Assembly: GCA_018105865.1 (NCBI GenBank)
Contig: CM030867.1
Coordinates: 9,863,258-9,927,257, forward strand
Direction: 5' to 3'
DNA: 64,000 nt
Source of the DNA: Metaphire vulgaris
Taxonomy: Eukaryota; Annelida; Clitellata; Crassiclitellata; Megascolecidae
Shown: positions 23,781 to 36,130 of the stretch, piece by piece
How positions within the stretch are numbered: position 1 is the stretch's first letter
Layout: each line of letters starts with the position of its first letter
Notes under the pieces: generated by a model
Database searches by the model: none
What the model was told of the DNA's origin: nothing
What the model saw: the letters and a program-made list of their open reading frames with translations, nothing else
Program-made: the position numbers and the translations under genes

Positions 23781-23943
23781 CATCACCATCATCATCATTA
23801 GCATCATCAACATCACCATCATCATCATCACCACCACCACCATCATCATCATCTTCTTCTTCATTACCATCATCATCATCATTATTACCATCATCATCAT
23901 CGCCACCATCATCGTCATCATCATTACCATCATCATTACCATC

Positions 23944-23974
<31 letters not shown>

Positions 23975-24001
23975 CCATCATCATCAACAACATCATCATC
24001 A
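23719..24001. repeat. ATC/ACC microsatellite, 280 bp
   Basis: Imperfect ATC with frequent ACC, AAC and TTC variants. The Asp/Gly- and Met-rich frames on the minus strand are artefacts. Confidence 0.9.
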
Positions 24002-25007
24002 TGACAGAACTTCCATAGCGCCATTTTAGCAATATCCTCGAAATCAGTCGATGATCGCTCATGATTTGAGTCGCAATCTTCCACTGTCAAACCCTATTAT
24101 AATCAGTCCGAATCTCCGGTCCCCGGTTACAACATAGAGGCAATGAATAAAACAGGTAAATTCTGACTATGTCAATTTATGTAGCTCCTCTATGAACAAA
24201 CGAGATATAGAAAACGAGACTAACAGGTCAAAAATATATCGTACGCTAACGTTAGATTAGGCTATTATCGCCCAAGATATTTATAGAAAGAGCGGAAGAA
24301 AAGAGAAAGAAACACAGACAAAGAAAGGATTACCAGTAGACATAGAGAAAGACAGACAGGCATACAGAGATAATAACGGGTGTGCCTATATATATACTAC
24401 CAATGCTTTTTGTTCGTGACTTCTCGACTCTATATATATTTAAGACGAAGTTTAATTTGTTTATTAACGTCAATGGATTCCGTTGCGTGAAATGTCGTCT
24501 TAAAGGAACGCGACAATAGAAAAGAAGAATGTTCGGAGACCGGAAGTGCTCGTTCGTGCGTGGTCTGTCTCCGGGAACGGTGGACAACAAAGGCAACGCG
24601 TCACGCCTGGTTGCATGGTCAGCCGCAAATGACATAAACCTCAAGATATCTGAATAGACGTTTATTGGCATGCTGCATGGCTGTGGTTACCAAAGCAAAA
24701 ACAGTCATTCCCAACCCACCCCCACCCCACCCCCACCTCACCCGATCCCAATAATCGGTGTCCGGAATGAACACTACAGTTAATTTTCGACCCATTTTAT
24801 TGCTAATAATTTCGACGAAAACCCGGGAAAGGACGAGACTGAAACGTTCGAAAATGCGATCAGTACGAACGTTCTTTTCACGTTTACAATTATATGTGTG
24901 GCTCTATAGAAGTTCTGAGAAATTCAGTGTATTCTAAGTGTTGCCATATTTTCTCAAAATAAACTTTATTCGTTATTTTAATTGCTGGCAGGAAATGAAG
25001 AAGATGG
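24002..25007. other. Unique DNA
   Basis: No recognised element over about 1 kb, only CCCCAC-rich sequence near 24717-24740. The open frame at 24330-24671 (minus) has no recognisable domain. Confidence 0.35.
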
Positions 25008-25122
25008 AGTAGTAGTAGTAGTAGTAGTACAGTAGTAGTAGTAGTAGTAGTAGTAGTAAGTAAGTAGTAGTAATAATAATAATAATAATAATAGTAGTAG
25101 TAGTAGTAGTTGTTGTTGTTGA
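25008..25122. repeat. AGT/AAT/GTT microsatellite
   Basis: AGT runs with AAGT interruptions, an AAT block, then AGT and TTG units. Confidence 0.9.
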
Positions 25123-25359
25123 AGAACAAGAACAAGAATGTAGAGATGGGAGGGGAGGTGGAGTCTTAATGCAAAAGTGCCGTTTTCTTAAGATGTCTAT
25201 TAAAACTTATTTTTATTTTTAATTCAAAATGCAATGAATACCATATGGTAATAATTCGTGAACCGCTCAACAGAGACATAAAAATTTAAAAACATAGAAA
25301 TCGACGAATTTTGAAACTGAACTGAGTAACATGTTTGCCGAATATTTCATTACTCATCG

Positions 25360-25439
25360 TTAACCCCTTAACTGGGGACCCCGGATATATCCGTCCATTT
25401 TACATTGAGTAACAGTTAAATACGCGGTTAAGGGGTTAA
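25360..25439 (+). mobile_element. 80-bp TTAA MITE, copy 4
   Basis: TTAA-bounded, same sequence as copy 3 with few substitutions (GGGGACCCCGG, ATACGCGG). TTAATTAA-rich DNA follows at 25440-25510, a dense supply of TTAA targets. Confidence 0.9.
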
Positions 25440-26289
25440 TCATTAATTTTATCAATTTAATTAAATTAATTTAATTAATTAATCATTAATTAATTAATCA
25501 TTAATTAATTACTCATCATTAATCGGTTTCGTGCGAAATCTTCGCCTCAAAATATCCGAGTTATTCACCTCGTGTCACTCGCTGTTCTTCCACCCAAGGA
25601 GTGGAGTCTGGGGAGACTTATCGGTAGAGGCCGTTGCCATCAAGAATCTAGAATATCTTGTTATCGAAGGCAGTGTTGCAACTGACATCGCTGGGCTAAA
25701 GCTATAGTAACACGGAGGCAGGACCTGTCCAATCTCTGTCGATTCGGATCAGTCAGCCTCCGAGTTTATATCTCGGTTCAGGCCGCGCGTGAATTAACAA
25801 TGGCAGTGCCATGCACAGTTGCACACCGCATTACGTCTCTCCCTATGGGAATCAAAAGGACTAAACCAGCATACATTAAAATGCGATCACGCTTTCACTC
25901 TTAAGGTTCCAGATGACGTCACGTCTTGGTTACCCCACCCCTCCACACTCTTGACACCGAAACTTTATCCGGGATAAACGTGGTGGGAGAACTTAGAAGA
26001 AATCTAACGGTCGTGCCAGGATATTAGTTATAACCGGAAACGAAGGTCAGGGGAGTTGCGGGTTAATGGGGTGTTACCTTTCCCCTCCTATAGCCTCACA
26101 GGTTATAAAAGGTCAGTGTTGAGGCCTATAGAGGGGGCGGATTGACTTGGCTGGAGGGGAAAAGACACAGTTCAATGCAAGATTTGTCAGTGTTGGGATT
26201 TCGGGATGGGTGGGTGGGTGGGTTGGGGCATGGTTGGGGTATTCTCACCTATCAGGCCGGCGTAAAACACTATAGAAGGCAATGGTCTT
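25440..26289. other. Unique CpG-rich DNA
   Basis: After a TTAATTAA-rich start (to 25530) nothing is recognised apart from a short GGGT run near 26205-26222. Confidence 0.35.
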
Positions 26290-26385
26290 ACAAGTCAGTA
26301 AATAAGTGAAATATCGTAAATCTTATAGCGCTTTGGAGAAGTAGTACTTTGGTAGCTGCTTATTCTTATATGCGCTTAAACTTTC
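26290..26385 (-). mobile_element. L2-like LINE/SINE 3' tail
   Basis: On the minus strand: AAGCGCATATAAGAATAAGCAGCTACC ... CAAAGCGCTATAAGATTTAC. This parallels the 3' end of the L2-like element at 40150-40238 (GCGCCTAAGAATAAGCAGCT ... GGCGCTATAGAAATCCAC). Confidence 0.65.
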
Positions 26386-26754
26386 TTGAAATAGCCATGG
26401 GCAAGGTGGGTTATCGGCCGGGCAAAGGTCAGTGTGTCCATGACAGTCATTTCACTGAGTCACTTGAAGGTGAGGAATAGCCATAAAACTATATTCTCCT
26501 CGCCACCTGAAACTTAGTGGAATCCTTTAAAGTGAAATCCAATATCATTATATCAAGTCTAAGTTTCTAGTCAATTTCAAAACATCGTTAGGCTATAACG
26601 TGTCTTAGAGAAGCCACCTTTTAGAAAGATTTTTCTAAAATTCAGTTACAATTAACTTTGAAGGTTTCTAATTTAGTCAAGCTTATAAGATGTCATGAAT
26701 TAATTTTGATTATTTTCAAGTTTAAAGACTTTAAAGACAAATGTAAAGGTTATA

Positions 26755-26891
<137 letters not shown>

Positions 26892-27441
26892 ACGCTACGC
26901 AAATGTACAGTTAATATTATGTTTCCATCGCAGCTTAATTTCTTAGCCTTATAGTGCTGTACTTGTAAAGGTCTGAGGCCTCGCAGGTTTTCTGTCAATC
27001 CTGAACTAACGAAGCTTTCAAACCAAACACACAACTCTTTTTCCTCGTCACATCGAGCGGTAAGACTTTTTCCATGCTGCTGCAACCGGTCTCAGATCCA
27101 CAGGGCAGAGAGAGAGAGAGACTTAACTAGGCGTGGCGCAGTGGCAACAACCCTGGAAGAAGAAGAAGAAGAAGATGCGTTTAATATCCATCAGCGCCTG
27201 TCAGACCAGACACCGACAAAGTTGGGAAATCGAAGGGTCGAAAAACATACGAGGTAAGCATCAACCCCCCCCCCACCGCCCAAGATTCCAGCTGATAAGG
27301 AATCATTTCTCATCGCTGCCTCTCGGAGTCGGAGGAGGAGGAGGAGCAGGGAGAGAGACAGGGATGGATGGAGGGCTGGTTTGCCATCGCGGTCTGCCAT
27401 CCATATCACGAGTCACCTGCCAACACTTTAATCAGGCGCCC

Positions 27442-27446
<5 letters not shown>

Positions 27447-27499
<53 letters not shown>

Positions 27500-27530
27500 A
27501 GACAGAGAGAGAGAGAGAGGGAGACAGAGA
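27447..27530. repeat. GA microsatellite
   Basis: (GA)n with GGGAGACAG variants. Confidence 0.9.
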
Positions 27531-27719
27531 GGGATAGTGAAGGAGGGGAGAGTGAGAGAAATGTTCTCGAACCTTCGGCGTCTGATCAACGCATCATCCG
27601 CTGAATTATGGCGCATAAGAGTCGACGTCAGACTGCCTCGAAGGTCGAAGTTAAGAGAACAGGAACGATAGGATTATATTTGTCTTGGCCGGCAATGACA
27701 GATTAGAAGCAGGAGATAA

Positions 27720-27744
27720 AGTAGCAGTAGCAGCAGCAGCAGCC

Positions 27745-27814
<70 letters not shown>

Positions 27815-27949
27815 CAGCAGTAGTAGTAGAAGCAGCAGCATCAGTACTAATAGTAGTAAGAGAAAGTAAGTAAGTAAGTAAGAGAACATCAAGATTAGAG
27901 TGGTGACTCGTCAAAAAGACTGCGCGAACACTTTAAACAGAATTAAACC

Positions 27950-27997
<48 letters not shown>

Positions 27998-28067
27998 AAG
28001 CAGCAGCAGTACTAATAGTAGTAGTAGAATAATGGATATTGAAATCAATATTAGTATATTAAGCCAA

Positions 28068-28122
<55 letters not shown>
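27720..28122. repeat. AGT/AGC and GA microsatellites
   Basis: AGT array at 27720-27860, a GTAA run, then a second AGT array (27952-28028) carrying the same AGAAGCAGCAGCA and AGTACTAATAGTAGTA variants as the first. A (GA)n tract follows at 28070-28122. The shared variants indicate duplication of the array. Confidence 0.9.
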
Positions 28123-28125
<3 letters not shown>

Positions 28126-28692
28126 ACAAATTCAAAATGGCGTTACATTCCATCTGTCCTCTTCTTCTAAGTGTCTAATATGTCTAATATTCGGAAATTT
28201 ATGTCGCGGGGGGGAGGGTAGGCGGGTAACACTTCATAACTCGACGGAGTCCTTCTCACCTGGACACCGTCAGCCCCCCCCCACCCCACCCCGCGCTAAT
28301 CACTTGACGCCCGGCACCGAACGGGAGAGCGATGGTGTGCCGACAGCGGGTGTCCAAGACAAAGGTCTACGGAAAGGGGTCCCTAACCCCCCCCCCCCGA
28401 ATCGGAAGGCATTTCAAGCACCCTGCCTGGAGAGAGAGAACGCAGTCGCTGCAGGAAGAGATATCGGTATCTCTTATTATAGAACAAAAAAGACCTTATC
28501 GCCCGGTTGCCCGTGGAGACCAGACATTCGCATCCATATCACCTGTGGATAGATAAACTAGAGACTACGGTAACTCGACGAGGCCATTTCGTTCCTCTGT
28601 ACGCGTCGAAAAATCTCTGTTTCTATAGAAGTTATTATTTTTAAACACACGAAATCAGAGACCCCGAAGATGGCAAATTCTTCCATATCCTA
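28123..28692. other. Unique DNA
   Basis: C/G homopolymer-rich stretches; no recognised element. Confidence 0.35.
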
Positions 28693-28984
28693 CAGTGGTG
28701 GTTCCACCATGTTGATGACTGCGGATGCACCCTCCCCCTCCGGGGTTCCGGGTGACCTTTATTTTGCTTGTCAACCTATTTTCGGCCGAGTTTTGAAAAA
28801 AATTAGTGAAAATACTGCGGATAACCTTCTTGTTTTGCTTTTCGGCATTTTTGGCAATTTTTATTAACATTTAGTGGGGGAAACGCTAACACTGAACTTG
28901 TTCTCTCTCTCTTTTCTTTTCCCGCCCACCAACTTCCTATAAATGTTGTCATCCCCCCACCAAGAATTCCTGGAACCGCCACTG
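28693..28984 (-). mobile_element. hAT-like MITE, family B
   Basis: Inverted copy of 5659-5958: ends CAGTGGTGGTTCC and GGAACCGCCACTG. Flanking octamers ATATCCTA (28685-28692) and ATACCCTA (28985-28992) differ at one base, giving an 8-bp hAT-type duplication. No coding capacity. Confidence 0.85.
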
Positions 28985-29559
28985 ATACCCTATGCCCTTT
29001 AGGCCTACAGCCTAAGAATCGTCGAAGGCCGAAGTTAAGCCTAAGCAGCAATGCCCTTTCGCGCCCACAAACAGGCCCGTAGCAGACGATCGACTGTAAG
29101 GTTCACAAGATACGCGCACCGACGCAACTTTTTCTACGACATTATCGACTTTTACTTACATGACTTTTAACTTTCCAGTCAGCCTTTGTCTTCATCTTCT
29201 TATCTCGACGCAAGCTGTTAGTACCCGTTGAACCGAGGCACCGGGGATAGGGGATATATCCACAACAATCGTATACCGGTAGAGGAATTCTGATAGGATA
29301 GCTATTCGATGAGATGAAAATGAGTGTAGTACTGAAGGAGTGGAGACTGGGTTGTGAAAACATTCTAGAAGTTTTCACTGTGCAAACAGACAAATGGCTT
29401 AGATCGACATTAGTGCATACAAGACTTTGGTTAATAAGTAATTATTTTGCTTAACCCAGCCGCTCTGCCTGTCTTGTCTATATTTTATTTTAGTTCTAAT
29501 TGCTTTTTTGCTTCCAAGAGCTGATGCTGCGCTATATAAATGATGTAGCAGAAACTCGT

Positions 29560-29865
29560 TCTGGGGCGCATCTAGGGGACATCCGCAAGAAGGGCAAATG
29601 CCCTGGGCGCCACCACTTAAAGGGGGTAGGCAAATAGTGCGTTCTTTTTCTACCCAGTAAGGAAAGAGAAGAAACTGAGAAAACTGACTTTGAGCACATC
29701 ACAGACCAGTTCGCATCGGTAAAAGCAAGAAAAGTGCATCTGTAGTTTTAATCTTTTCTCAATCAGATGTCATGATATATTAATCAAAGACATGTTAACC
29801 TGTCAATATAATTTCTGGCCATGGCATCTTTTCTGCTTGGCGCCAGATATCCTTGGTACGCCCTC
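29560..29865. repeat. Dispersed repeat E, copy 1
   Basis: The segment from AAACTGAGAAAACTGACTTTG through AGATGTCATGAT, TTAACCTG and TTTCTGGC to GGTACGCCC recurs at 63110-63305 with about 80 percent identity by eye. It starts with GGGGCGCATCTAGGGG, reminiscent of hAT-like ends, but neither border is fixed. Confidence 0.6.
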
Positions 29866-29974
29866 GAACGCTATTCATTTCAGCGTCGACTTTCGACCGG
29901 CAACTCTTACGAAGACAGAATCTATGACGTGGCGCTACATAATGAAAAATCACTGACGTATGGGAAAGAGAGAG

Positions 29975-30145
29975 AGAGAGACAGACGGACAGACAGACAG
30001 AGACACACACAGAGAGAGATACAGACAGGCAGACAGACAGAGAGGCAGACAGACGGCATACAGAGAAAGAGAGAGAGAGAGAGAAAGAGAGGCAGACAGA
30101 CATACATACAGACAGAGAAAGAGACATACAGAGAGGCAGAGACGC
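29975..30145. repeat. GA/GACA microsatellite
   Basis: Mixed GAGA and CAGA tracts. Confidence 0.9.
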
Positions 30146-30269
30146 CGACATTTGGACGTTACGCTGGTCCCCCGCTCTTCGCTAAAACTCCTTCGTCGAA
30201 CATGGCACCAGCGTTCGAATATCGAATAACTGTCTGCCAATTCCGAGTCTTAGATTAGGGCGGTCCTCT

Positions 30270-30368
30270 CCCTCCCTCCCTCTCTCTCCCTCTCTCTCTG
30301 TCTCTCTCTCTGTCTCTCTCTCTCTGTCTCTCTCTCTGTCTCTCTCTCTGTCTCTCTCTTTCTCACTG
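30270..30368. repeat. CT/GTCT microsatellite
   Basis: CTCTCTCTGTCT units repeated about seven times. Confidence 0.9.
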
Positions 30369-30844
30369 TCTCGAGGGAGATTCTTCTAATTTTGTCGGGG
30401 TCTTCTTCTGCCCTGACGCTAAGAGAGGCCGTATGATCGATTGGGTTGTAAAAGGGCGCCCTGGGACCCCCGAAGGGCGCCCCGTCTTCCGAGGGAACCT
30501 CGACCGATCCGTGGTCACAGTTTTCGCATTTACATTTCGCTTTTTCGACCCGATGGCAATCTCGAAGCGTCGACCGTCGACAGAGGTCGCTGCAGGGATG
30601 AACGTCACGTGACCATAGACCATGCAACCGCTTAAGATTTAGAGCAGGAGACTTCGGAAGCTAAGATTCCGAGGCATATTTATATGGTGGCGCTGTCTTA
30701 CTTGCTCACTTCTTTTTTCTTTAATTGAGTTTTCTTGCAGCGACGAACCGCCATAAATGCTTACAAAGATAAAATATTTTAACTTAAAGTGTATGAAATT
30801 ATTATGAAATTATAAATTTATATATAAAAAGTAAAGTCCTTCTC
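30369..30844. other. Unique DNA
   Basis: CpG-rich to 30640, AT-rich after; overlapping frames at 30363-30635 show no known domain. Confidence 0.35.
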
Positions 30845-31095
30845 GAGCACTCAAGGCTAACCTCAAGGCTCCTAGGGAGGCGCTGATCTCCATTTCTAAG
30901 GCCCTCAGCCAGGCGACTGGTGTAAGTTACATGATACGGGGCCAGTGTTCTCATGCAACGCGCCTGTTTACTCCGCGGATTAATCCGCTACTCATTTGCC
31001 ATCGCCATCTGGCGAAAGAAGGCTGAGTCGACCATAGGGCTCCTGTGGGAGTTGAACCCGCGACCTCCTGCTCCATCGTCCAACGTTGTTACCAT
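30845..31095 (-). mobile_element. tRNA-derived SINE, copy 2
   Basis: Inverted copy of the family at 7150-7400: shared GGCGCTGATCTCC, GGCCCTCAGCCAGGCG, GGCTGAGTCGACC and a B box (complement of GAGTTGAACCCGC, 31049-31061). The head is truncated near the A box at 31090, where AT-rich DNA takes over. Confidence 0.8.
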
Positions 31096-31199
31096 TATAT
31101 AAATTATTATGAAGAAATTATATGAAATGTTATGACTATATGAAATTTTGTTATTTTATTATTTTATTCGGTAACTGAATGAAGCATTTATGACATTTT

Positions 31200-31347
31200 A
31201 TACTTAGACTTAAACCTAACTTGATCTAAAATGGCTTAGGAGGCATTACTGCCTGTGTAAAAGCCACTAGGGGCGCTAACCGGGCTTGAACCCGCTCCGT
31301 CAGACTGACGCTTCAGCGCGTAGCCCACTCTGCCATCTTCCGTCCCC
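31200..31347 (-). mobile_element. tRNA-derived SINE with hairpin tail
   Basis: On the minus strand: GGGGACGGAAGATGGCAGAG (A-box region), B box GCGGGTTCAAGCCCG, then a short body ending AGTGGCTTTTACACAGG ... TGCCTCCTAAGCCATTTTA. That tail is the one seen at 45283, 57390 and 10741. Only four acceptor-stem pairs are convincing, so this is a SINE head, not a tRNA gene. Confidence 0.7.
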
Positions 31348-31528
31348 TGCAAAGTTTTGTTGCTACCCGCAAATGCAAAGACAAGAAGACAAAGAAGGAG
31401 AATACAGGAACAAACCTTCAAGAGGACAAACAATGACATTACACAGCAAAACCATAATGTGAATGAATGGATGGGTGGAACATAGTGGTTCTCACACAGG
31501 GCAGATCCTACTGGACCACTCTAAACCC

Positions 31529-31530
<2 letters not shown>
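31348..31530 (+). mobile_element. Retroposon 3' end with AGTGGTT hairpin tail
   Basis: Plus-strand copy of the segment at 10741-10935; ends AGTGGTTCTCACACAGGG ... CCACTCTAAACCCTG directly at a (TTA)n array. Its left edge touches the SINE head at 31347. Confidence 0.75.
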
Positions 31531-31612
<82 letters not shown>

Positions 31613-31630
31613 CACAATATTATTACATAT

Positions 31631-31692
<62 letters not shown>

Positions 31693-31730
31693 TTATTATT
31701 ATTATTATTATATTATTATTATTATCGTGA
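31531..31730. repeat. ATT/ACT microsatellite
   Basis: TTA array (tail of the adjoining retroposon), then an ACT block and TTA again. Confidence 0.95.
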
Positions 31731-32181
31731 TCATTATCACTAGTTATCAGGAACAAAATCCCTGTAACTTTATAAATAAAATACGATCGTTGCGTGTAAC
31801 CTTTTCTGGGCCAATCTTTCAATCTTTTTCTGACTGAGCGGCCTTCGAAATTTGCACCTAATTTGTTTTCCATTTACCGTGATCTGACGCTTTGAGAGCA
31901 CAGAACCTACGCGAATTAAGACCAAACTCCGTCGTGCTCAGGTAATACGGCGCTATATAAATCTGACGCCATTATACGAGATTACACATTACCGGAAGTG
32001 GATTTGGAGCTTAATATTTGTCGCCGGATCGTTGAACAAACACGCCGAACGGACACGGGGATGGGAGAGCCGGGGGGGATGAGGGTGCAGGTCGATCAGA
32101 GCAATGGAGAAATTCCCCTCCCCCCATTTCCTACCTCCCTGTCCCCACCCCACTGCAAATCAAAAATGATTTTCCTGTCCA
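31731..32181. other. Unique DNA
   Basis: Contains GGCGCTATATAAATCTGACG at about 31950, an isolated retroposon-terminal motif. Nothing else recognised. Confidence 0.35.
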
Positions 32182-32185
32182 GCAA

Positions 32186-32224
<39 letters not shown>

Positions 32225-32226
32225 AG
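32182..32226. repeat. GTCT microsatellite
   Basis: About ten tandem CTGT units. Confidence 0.95.
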
Positions 32227-32699
32227 TCGTCGGAAATATGAGACCGCCGATGCCAATTGCCTTATCGCACCCGGTGCGATTGTCGCCCTCGCCGTCGAGA
32301 CGGAATCGACCGTCAAATCTCGCCGTCGGATCTCAGGCGATTTCACATCGGGTCGACAGCGACGGCGGAGGTCGTCCCTATACCAATCGCAGCACCCCTA
32401 CCTCAGCCTCCCCCCCACCCCCCGATTATACGAAATATGAGATTTCTATCGTATCCGTAAAAATATACAGTAATCTTGAGTTCCTCCACCAACAATAAGC
32501 AATAAATAGCTTCGGGAATCGACAATAGAGCACATGTGCACCCTCTTACCCCACCCCACTCCCTACGAGGCCCAGACCCTGGGTACGCCCGACCCCGGTT
32601 CACTTCCGCTCGTAAAGTACGTGTACAAATAAATTCATTGGTACTGCAGATTTTGGGGTGGACACCGACTGGGAGGAATCCGGGGAAAACGCAGATGAA

Positions 32700-32745
32700 G
32701 AAGAAAAGAAGAGGAGGAGGAGGAGGAGGAGGAGGAGGCGAGGAG
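32700..32745. repeat. GGA/GAA purine repeat
   Basis: GAAGAA then GGAGGA units. Confidence 0.85.
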
Positions 32746-32811
32746 AAGAAGAAAACAATATGAAGAGGTAAAATCTTGTTGATTTATGTAGCGCTAAATG
32801 AAAAATTACCT

Positions 32812-33015
32812 ACTTTTGACTATTCAGCAAACTCCATCACACCATTCGTATTTACTTACTTAATTACTCGCTTACTTACGAAGAAGTAAGAACTTTTATT
32901 TCTACCTCTTCTTCCTCGTTTACGATTTCTGACTATTTACGAAACTCCACAGCACCATTCTTACTTACCTACTTACTCACTTGCTTACTTACATAAATAC
33001 TCGCTTACTTGCTTA
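32812..33015. repeat. Two-copy repeat, about 113 bp
   Basis: GACTATTCAGCAAACTCCAT...CACCATTCGTATTTACTTACTT is repeated as GACTATTTACGAAACTCCAC...CACCATTCTTACTTACCTACTT, each followed by CTTACTTA tetranucleotides. Confidence 0.7.
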
Positions 33016-33142
33016 TCAGAAGCGATACTTAGTGCTTTAACGGATCGTCTCTGACCTCTTGACCTTCGTCCCAGTTCGGTTGCCTCCCTCGGATAACCAG
33101 ACAACGCTCGTTAGTCGCGGATCGTTGTCTCTATCCGACAAC

Positions 33143-33153
33143 CAGCAACGACG

Positions 33154-33189
<36 letters not shown>
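33143..33189. repeat. CAA microsatellite
   Basis: Twelve or more ACA units following GACGAC. Confidence 0.95.
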
Positions 33190-33389
33190 GTGTTGCATCG
33201 GTTGCTTCAGCCGCTGATACGCATCAACCGCAGATGCCCCGCCATAACATGCTGGTTCCATAAGACGTTCTTCGCCGGAACAGATTTCGTACAGAGCGAA
33301 TCAGATGCCAAACGACGCGTAGCGAGGATATCAAGCGTGTCTGGACGCAGTACATGTATTGAATCTGGTGGAGATTAGACGTGACAGGA

Positions 33390-33680
33390 AGACAAAGAAA
33401 GCAGAGGATACGGAGAGGGAGATAGAGACATAGAGGATGGAGGAGGGAGTTAGAGACAGAGAGGATAGGGAGGAGATAGAGACAGAGAAAATGAGGAGAG
33501 AGGGGGTAGAGTCAGAGAGACAGAGCAGAGAGACTGATAGAAGGACACAGAGAAAGACGCAGACATAGAGACAGATAGAGCCAGACAGACAAACAGACAG
33601 ACAGACAGTCACAGACGGACAGAGACAGAAAGAGACAGAGATATAGAAACGGAGACAGACAGGCAGAGACAGGAACAAGA
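33390..33680. repeat. Purine-rich GAGA/GACA microsatellite
   Basis: Interrupted GAGATAGAGAC and CAGACAGA units. Confidence 0.85.
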
Positions 33681-33924
33681 CAATACAACGAATGAACGAG
33701 CGAAGGAGGCATAGGAAGACGATTAAATGGCCATATTTGACGATTGGTGCATGGTACGGAGGATGGCAATAAAGCGACCTCTAGCGGCGGCGAATATTCG
33801 TTATCTTTGGCAGCAACGACAAGATATGAAGAATCGCCCGATCTGTTCTGGGGTCTAATATGCAGAAAAACGGCTCGCAAAAATTCGACCAAAACGACGC
33901 TATAGCACTCCGCTATTTACAGGG

Positions 33925-34222
33925 CGTAGCAAATATATATCTCCCCGTTCACCGCTTTTTAATGTGATTTTTATGTGATTTATATGTGGTTATATATAGT
34001 GCTATATGGTTTACAGTTAAGGTTTATACCCCCCAAACATTTATACCCTCCCAAATCACAGGGGCGTTAACGTTTTATATATATACCCACAATCAGTCTA
34101 CCTTAAGATTTTATGTGATTTATATGTGGTTATGTGTAGATTATATGGTTTACAGTTAAGGTTTATACCCCCCCCCCAAACATTTATACCCTCCCAAATC
34201 AAATTCCTGGCTACGCCCCTGG
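33925..34222 (-). mobile_element. hAT-like MITE family C, duplicated interior
   Basis: Ends with CCTGGCTACGCCCCTG, the complement of the family C terminus. The stretch TTATGTGATTTATATGTGGTTAT ... TTTATACCCTCCCAAATCA occurs twice (about 33970-34062 and 34110-34200), so one copy has inserted into or been duplicated within another. Confidence 0.75.
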
Positions 34223-35433
34223 TTATTCGCACGACGATCGTGAACCGGCATCTTGTACATTAAGTGAAAGTCGGAGTGCGAGCAGTGGAATCGAATTCAG
34301 TGCAGACTGTAGACTGCAGACGCAAGCAGCCAATAAATGCATCAAAATCAAAAGACGTGTCTCTAAAACGCTTACCGCCAAACGTCCCGTCACATGAAAG
34401 CGGAAACGCGAGGGCGCCTTATCCTACCTGTTGCCGTTTGCCCCGTAGTAAGTAACGGCGGCAAATATTTGCGATCAGATGCAAAGTGTGTTCTGAGGCA
34501 GAGAGAGAGAGGGACTACAGGGGAGAAATGCATTAAGTAGGCGGTAAAGCAGGCGGTAAATAGAGGCAACGAATTTGTTAAGTATCATAAAGAGCCTGAC
34601 GGAGAAGTAGGTAAGCAAGACAGCGAACAGCAAGACCAATAAGGCCACCGACCATCAAACGAACGAAGGAGCGATTGAATGAAAGAAACAAAAAAATTGA
34701 AAGACAGACAGACAGAAATAAAGAAAGAGAGAATAAATAAAAAACAAAATAAATATTTCTTTATATCAATTATAAGAATGTATAAGATTATTTATATATA
34801 ATACAATTATTATACAAGATTATATATATACAATATATAAAAATATATATCAAATATATCAATTAAAGAATGAATGAGGAAAAGAAGGAGGGAAACAGGT
34901 CCGTTTTAATTGAATTAAATTCTGAATCACTAAACGGACGAATTAATTAATTTATTTATTACCAAAACGATTAAATACCAAATAAAATGCTAACTGAGCG
35001 CCTGCCTGCCTGAACGAAAGAATGAACGAATGGATGAACTTTAACCCGGCGCAGTGACGTATTGCTCACGTGATAATCTGGAACCGGAAGAGACTCCCCA
35101 TCCAAATCCACGGCTGAACAACATAACAGCACAAGATAGCGAAATGCATCTACAAGAACACACACAGACTTCCTTAAACGTTATATCCTCAGAGCAACTC
35201 GGCCATCCACTTATCGAAACTTAAAAGGAAAAATTCCCCCCGCCCACTCCCCCCCTCAACCGCCCCCCGACCTCCAACGAAGTAGCTCCGGTCTTCCATT
35301 GAGGGGTGAAGTGGGGTGGGGTGGGGTAGAAGAGAAAGCAGGGCAACCCTTGAGGCAACCATTCTTTGCTTCAGAAAACCGACTAACCAGACGTTTTCAA
35401 AATGTGGTACGTGTGCCTTCCTTCCCCCTTAGG
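34223..35433. other. Unique DNA
   Basis: Purine-rich 34500-34740, TA-rich 34780-34865, then unique sequence; no element or gene recognised. Confidence 0.35.
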
Positions 35434-35610
35434 CAGGGTGCGATTTGTGACCTGGAGCATGGGGGGGGGAATATGTCGAGCTTGGAGGGATGTAGTTGTT
35501 GGAAACTGTAGCAGTGTGGGGGATGTAGTGGTGGGGGATGTAGCAGTAGGGGGGATGCAGTTGGGCAGTGGGGGGGATTCCCCCCTTCCCTCCCCGCAAA
35601 TCGCGCCCTG
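35434..35610. mobile_element. hAT-like MITE, family D
   Basis: Inverted ends CAGGGTGCGATTTG / CAAATCGCGCCCTG; flanking octamers CCCTTAGG (35426-35433) and CCCATAGG (35611-35618) differ at one base. The interior is a GGGGGATGTAG minisatellite with about five imperfect units. Confidence 0.8.
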
Positions 35611-35801
35611 CCCATAGGTATACGGCAGCAGTTGCCAAGGGATACGCAAAGAAAATCTATAAATAAATTATTATTTTCTAAAGAAAAATTGATAATACAC
35701 GAAAGTTAGGTGCTTACTTAATCATCCTATAGTTTCGATGGACCGTGGACCGTTTTAAGGTTGGAGTTATAATGATGCTGTATCTTGCAGGCGCAAGAGA
35801 A

Positions 35802-35881
35802 TTAACCCCTTAACTGGGGATCCCAGATATATCCATCCATTTTACATTGAGTTACAGTTACATACACGGTTAAGGGGTTAA
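35802..35881 (+). mobile_element. 80-bp TTAA MITE, copy 5
   Basis: TTAA at both ends; same sequence as copy 3 apart from a few substitutions (CCCAGATATATCCATCC, TTACATACACGG). Confidence 0.9.
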
Positions 35882-35884
35882 GAC

Positions 35885-36005
35885 CACATTTTCTTGTGTC
35901 TAAGTCATTATTGCGCCAAAGCATTCTCGGCTTTTCAATATATTCCGTCTCAATTTTATTCCAGAGCGTTCGAAATGCCGCAAAAATGGCATTTCAAACG
36001 ACACA
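35885..36005 (-). repeat. Dispersed copy of the 345-bp repeat, inverted
   Basis: Complement of part of the 11799 unit: ACATTTTCTTGTGTC, TCTCAATTTTATTC, GAGCGTTCGAAATGCC. It starts three bases after the TTAA MITE copy 5. Confidence 0.75.
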
Positions 36006-36054
36006 TACATACATAGCCTTTTACAATTTAAACATCTATTCTAGAGGCCGAACA

Positions 36055-36130
36055 AATAAAAAATAAGGAGCTACAACGGTGCTGCTTTTGAAAGCGCTAT
36101 AGAAATCGACGACGTTTTACTTACTTACAA
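36055..36130 (+). mobile_element. L2-like LINE/SINE 3' tail
   Basis: AATAAGGAGCTACAACGGTGCTGC ... AAGCGCTATAGAAATCGACG, then TTTTACTTACTTAC, closely parallel to the 3' end at 40165-40238. Confidence 0.75.

Noticed and set aside
31271..31347. tRNA gene on the minus strand
   Set aside because: Only about four acceptor pairs, and it is followed by a retroposon tail; called a SINE head.
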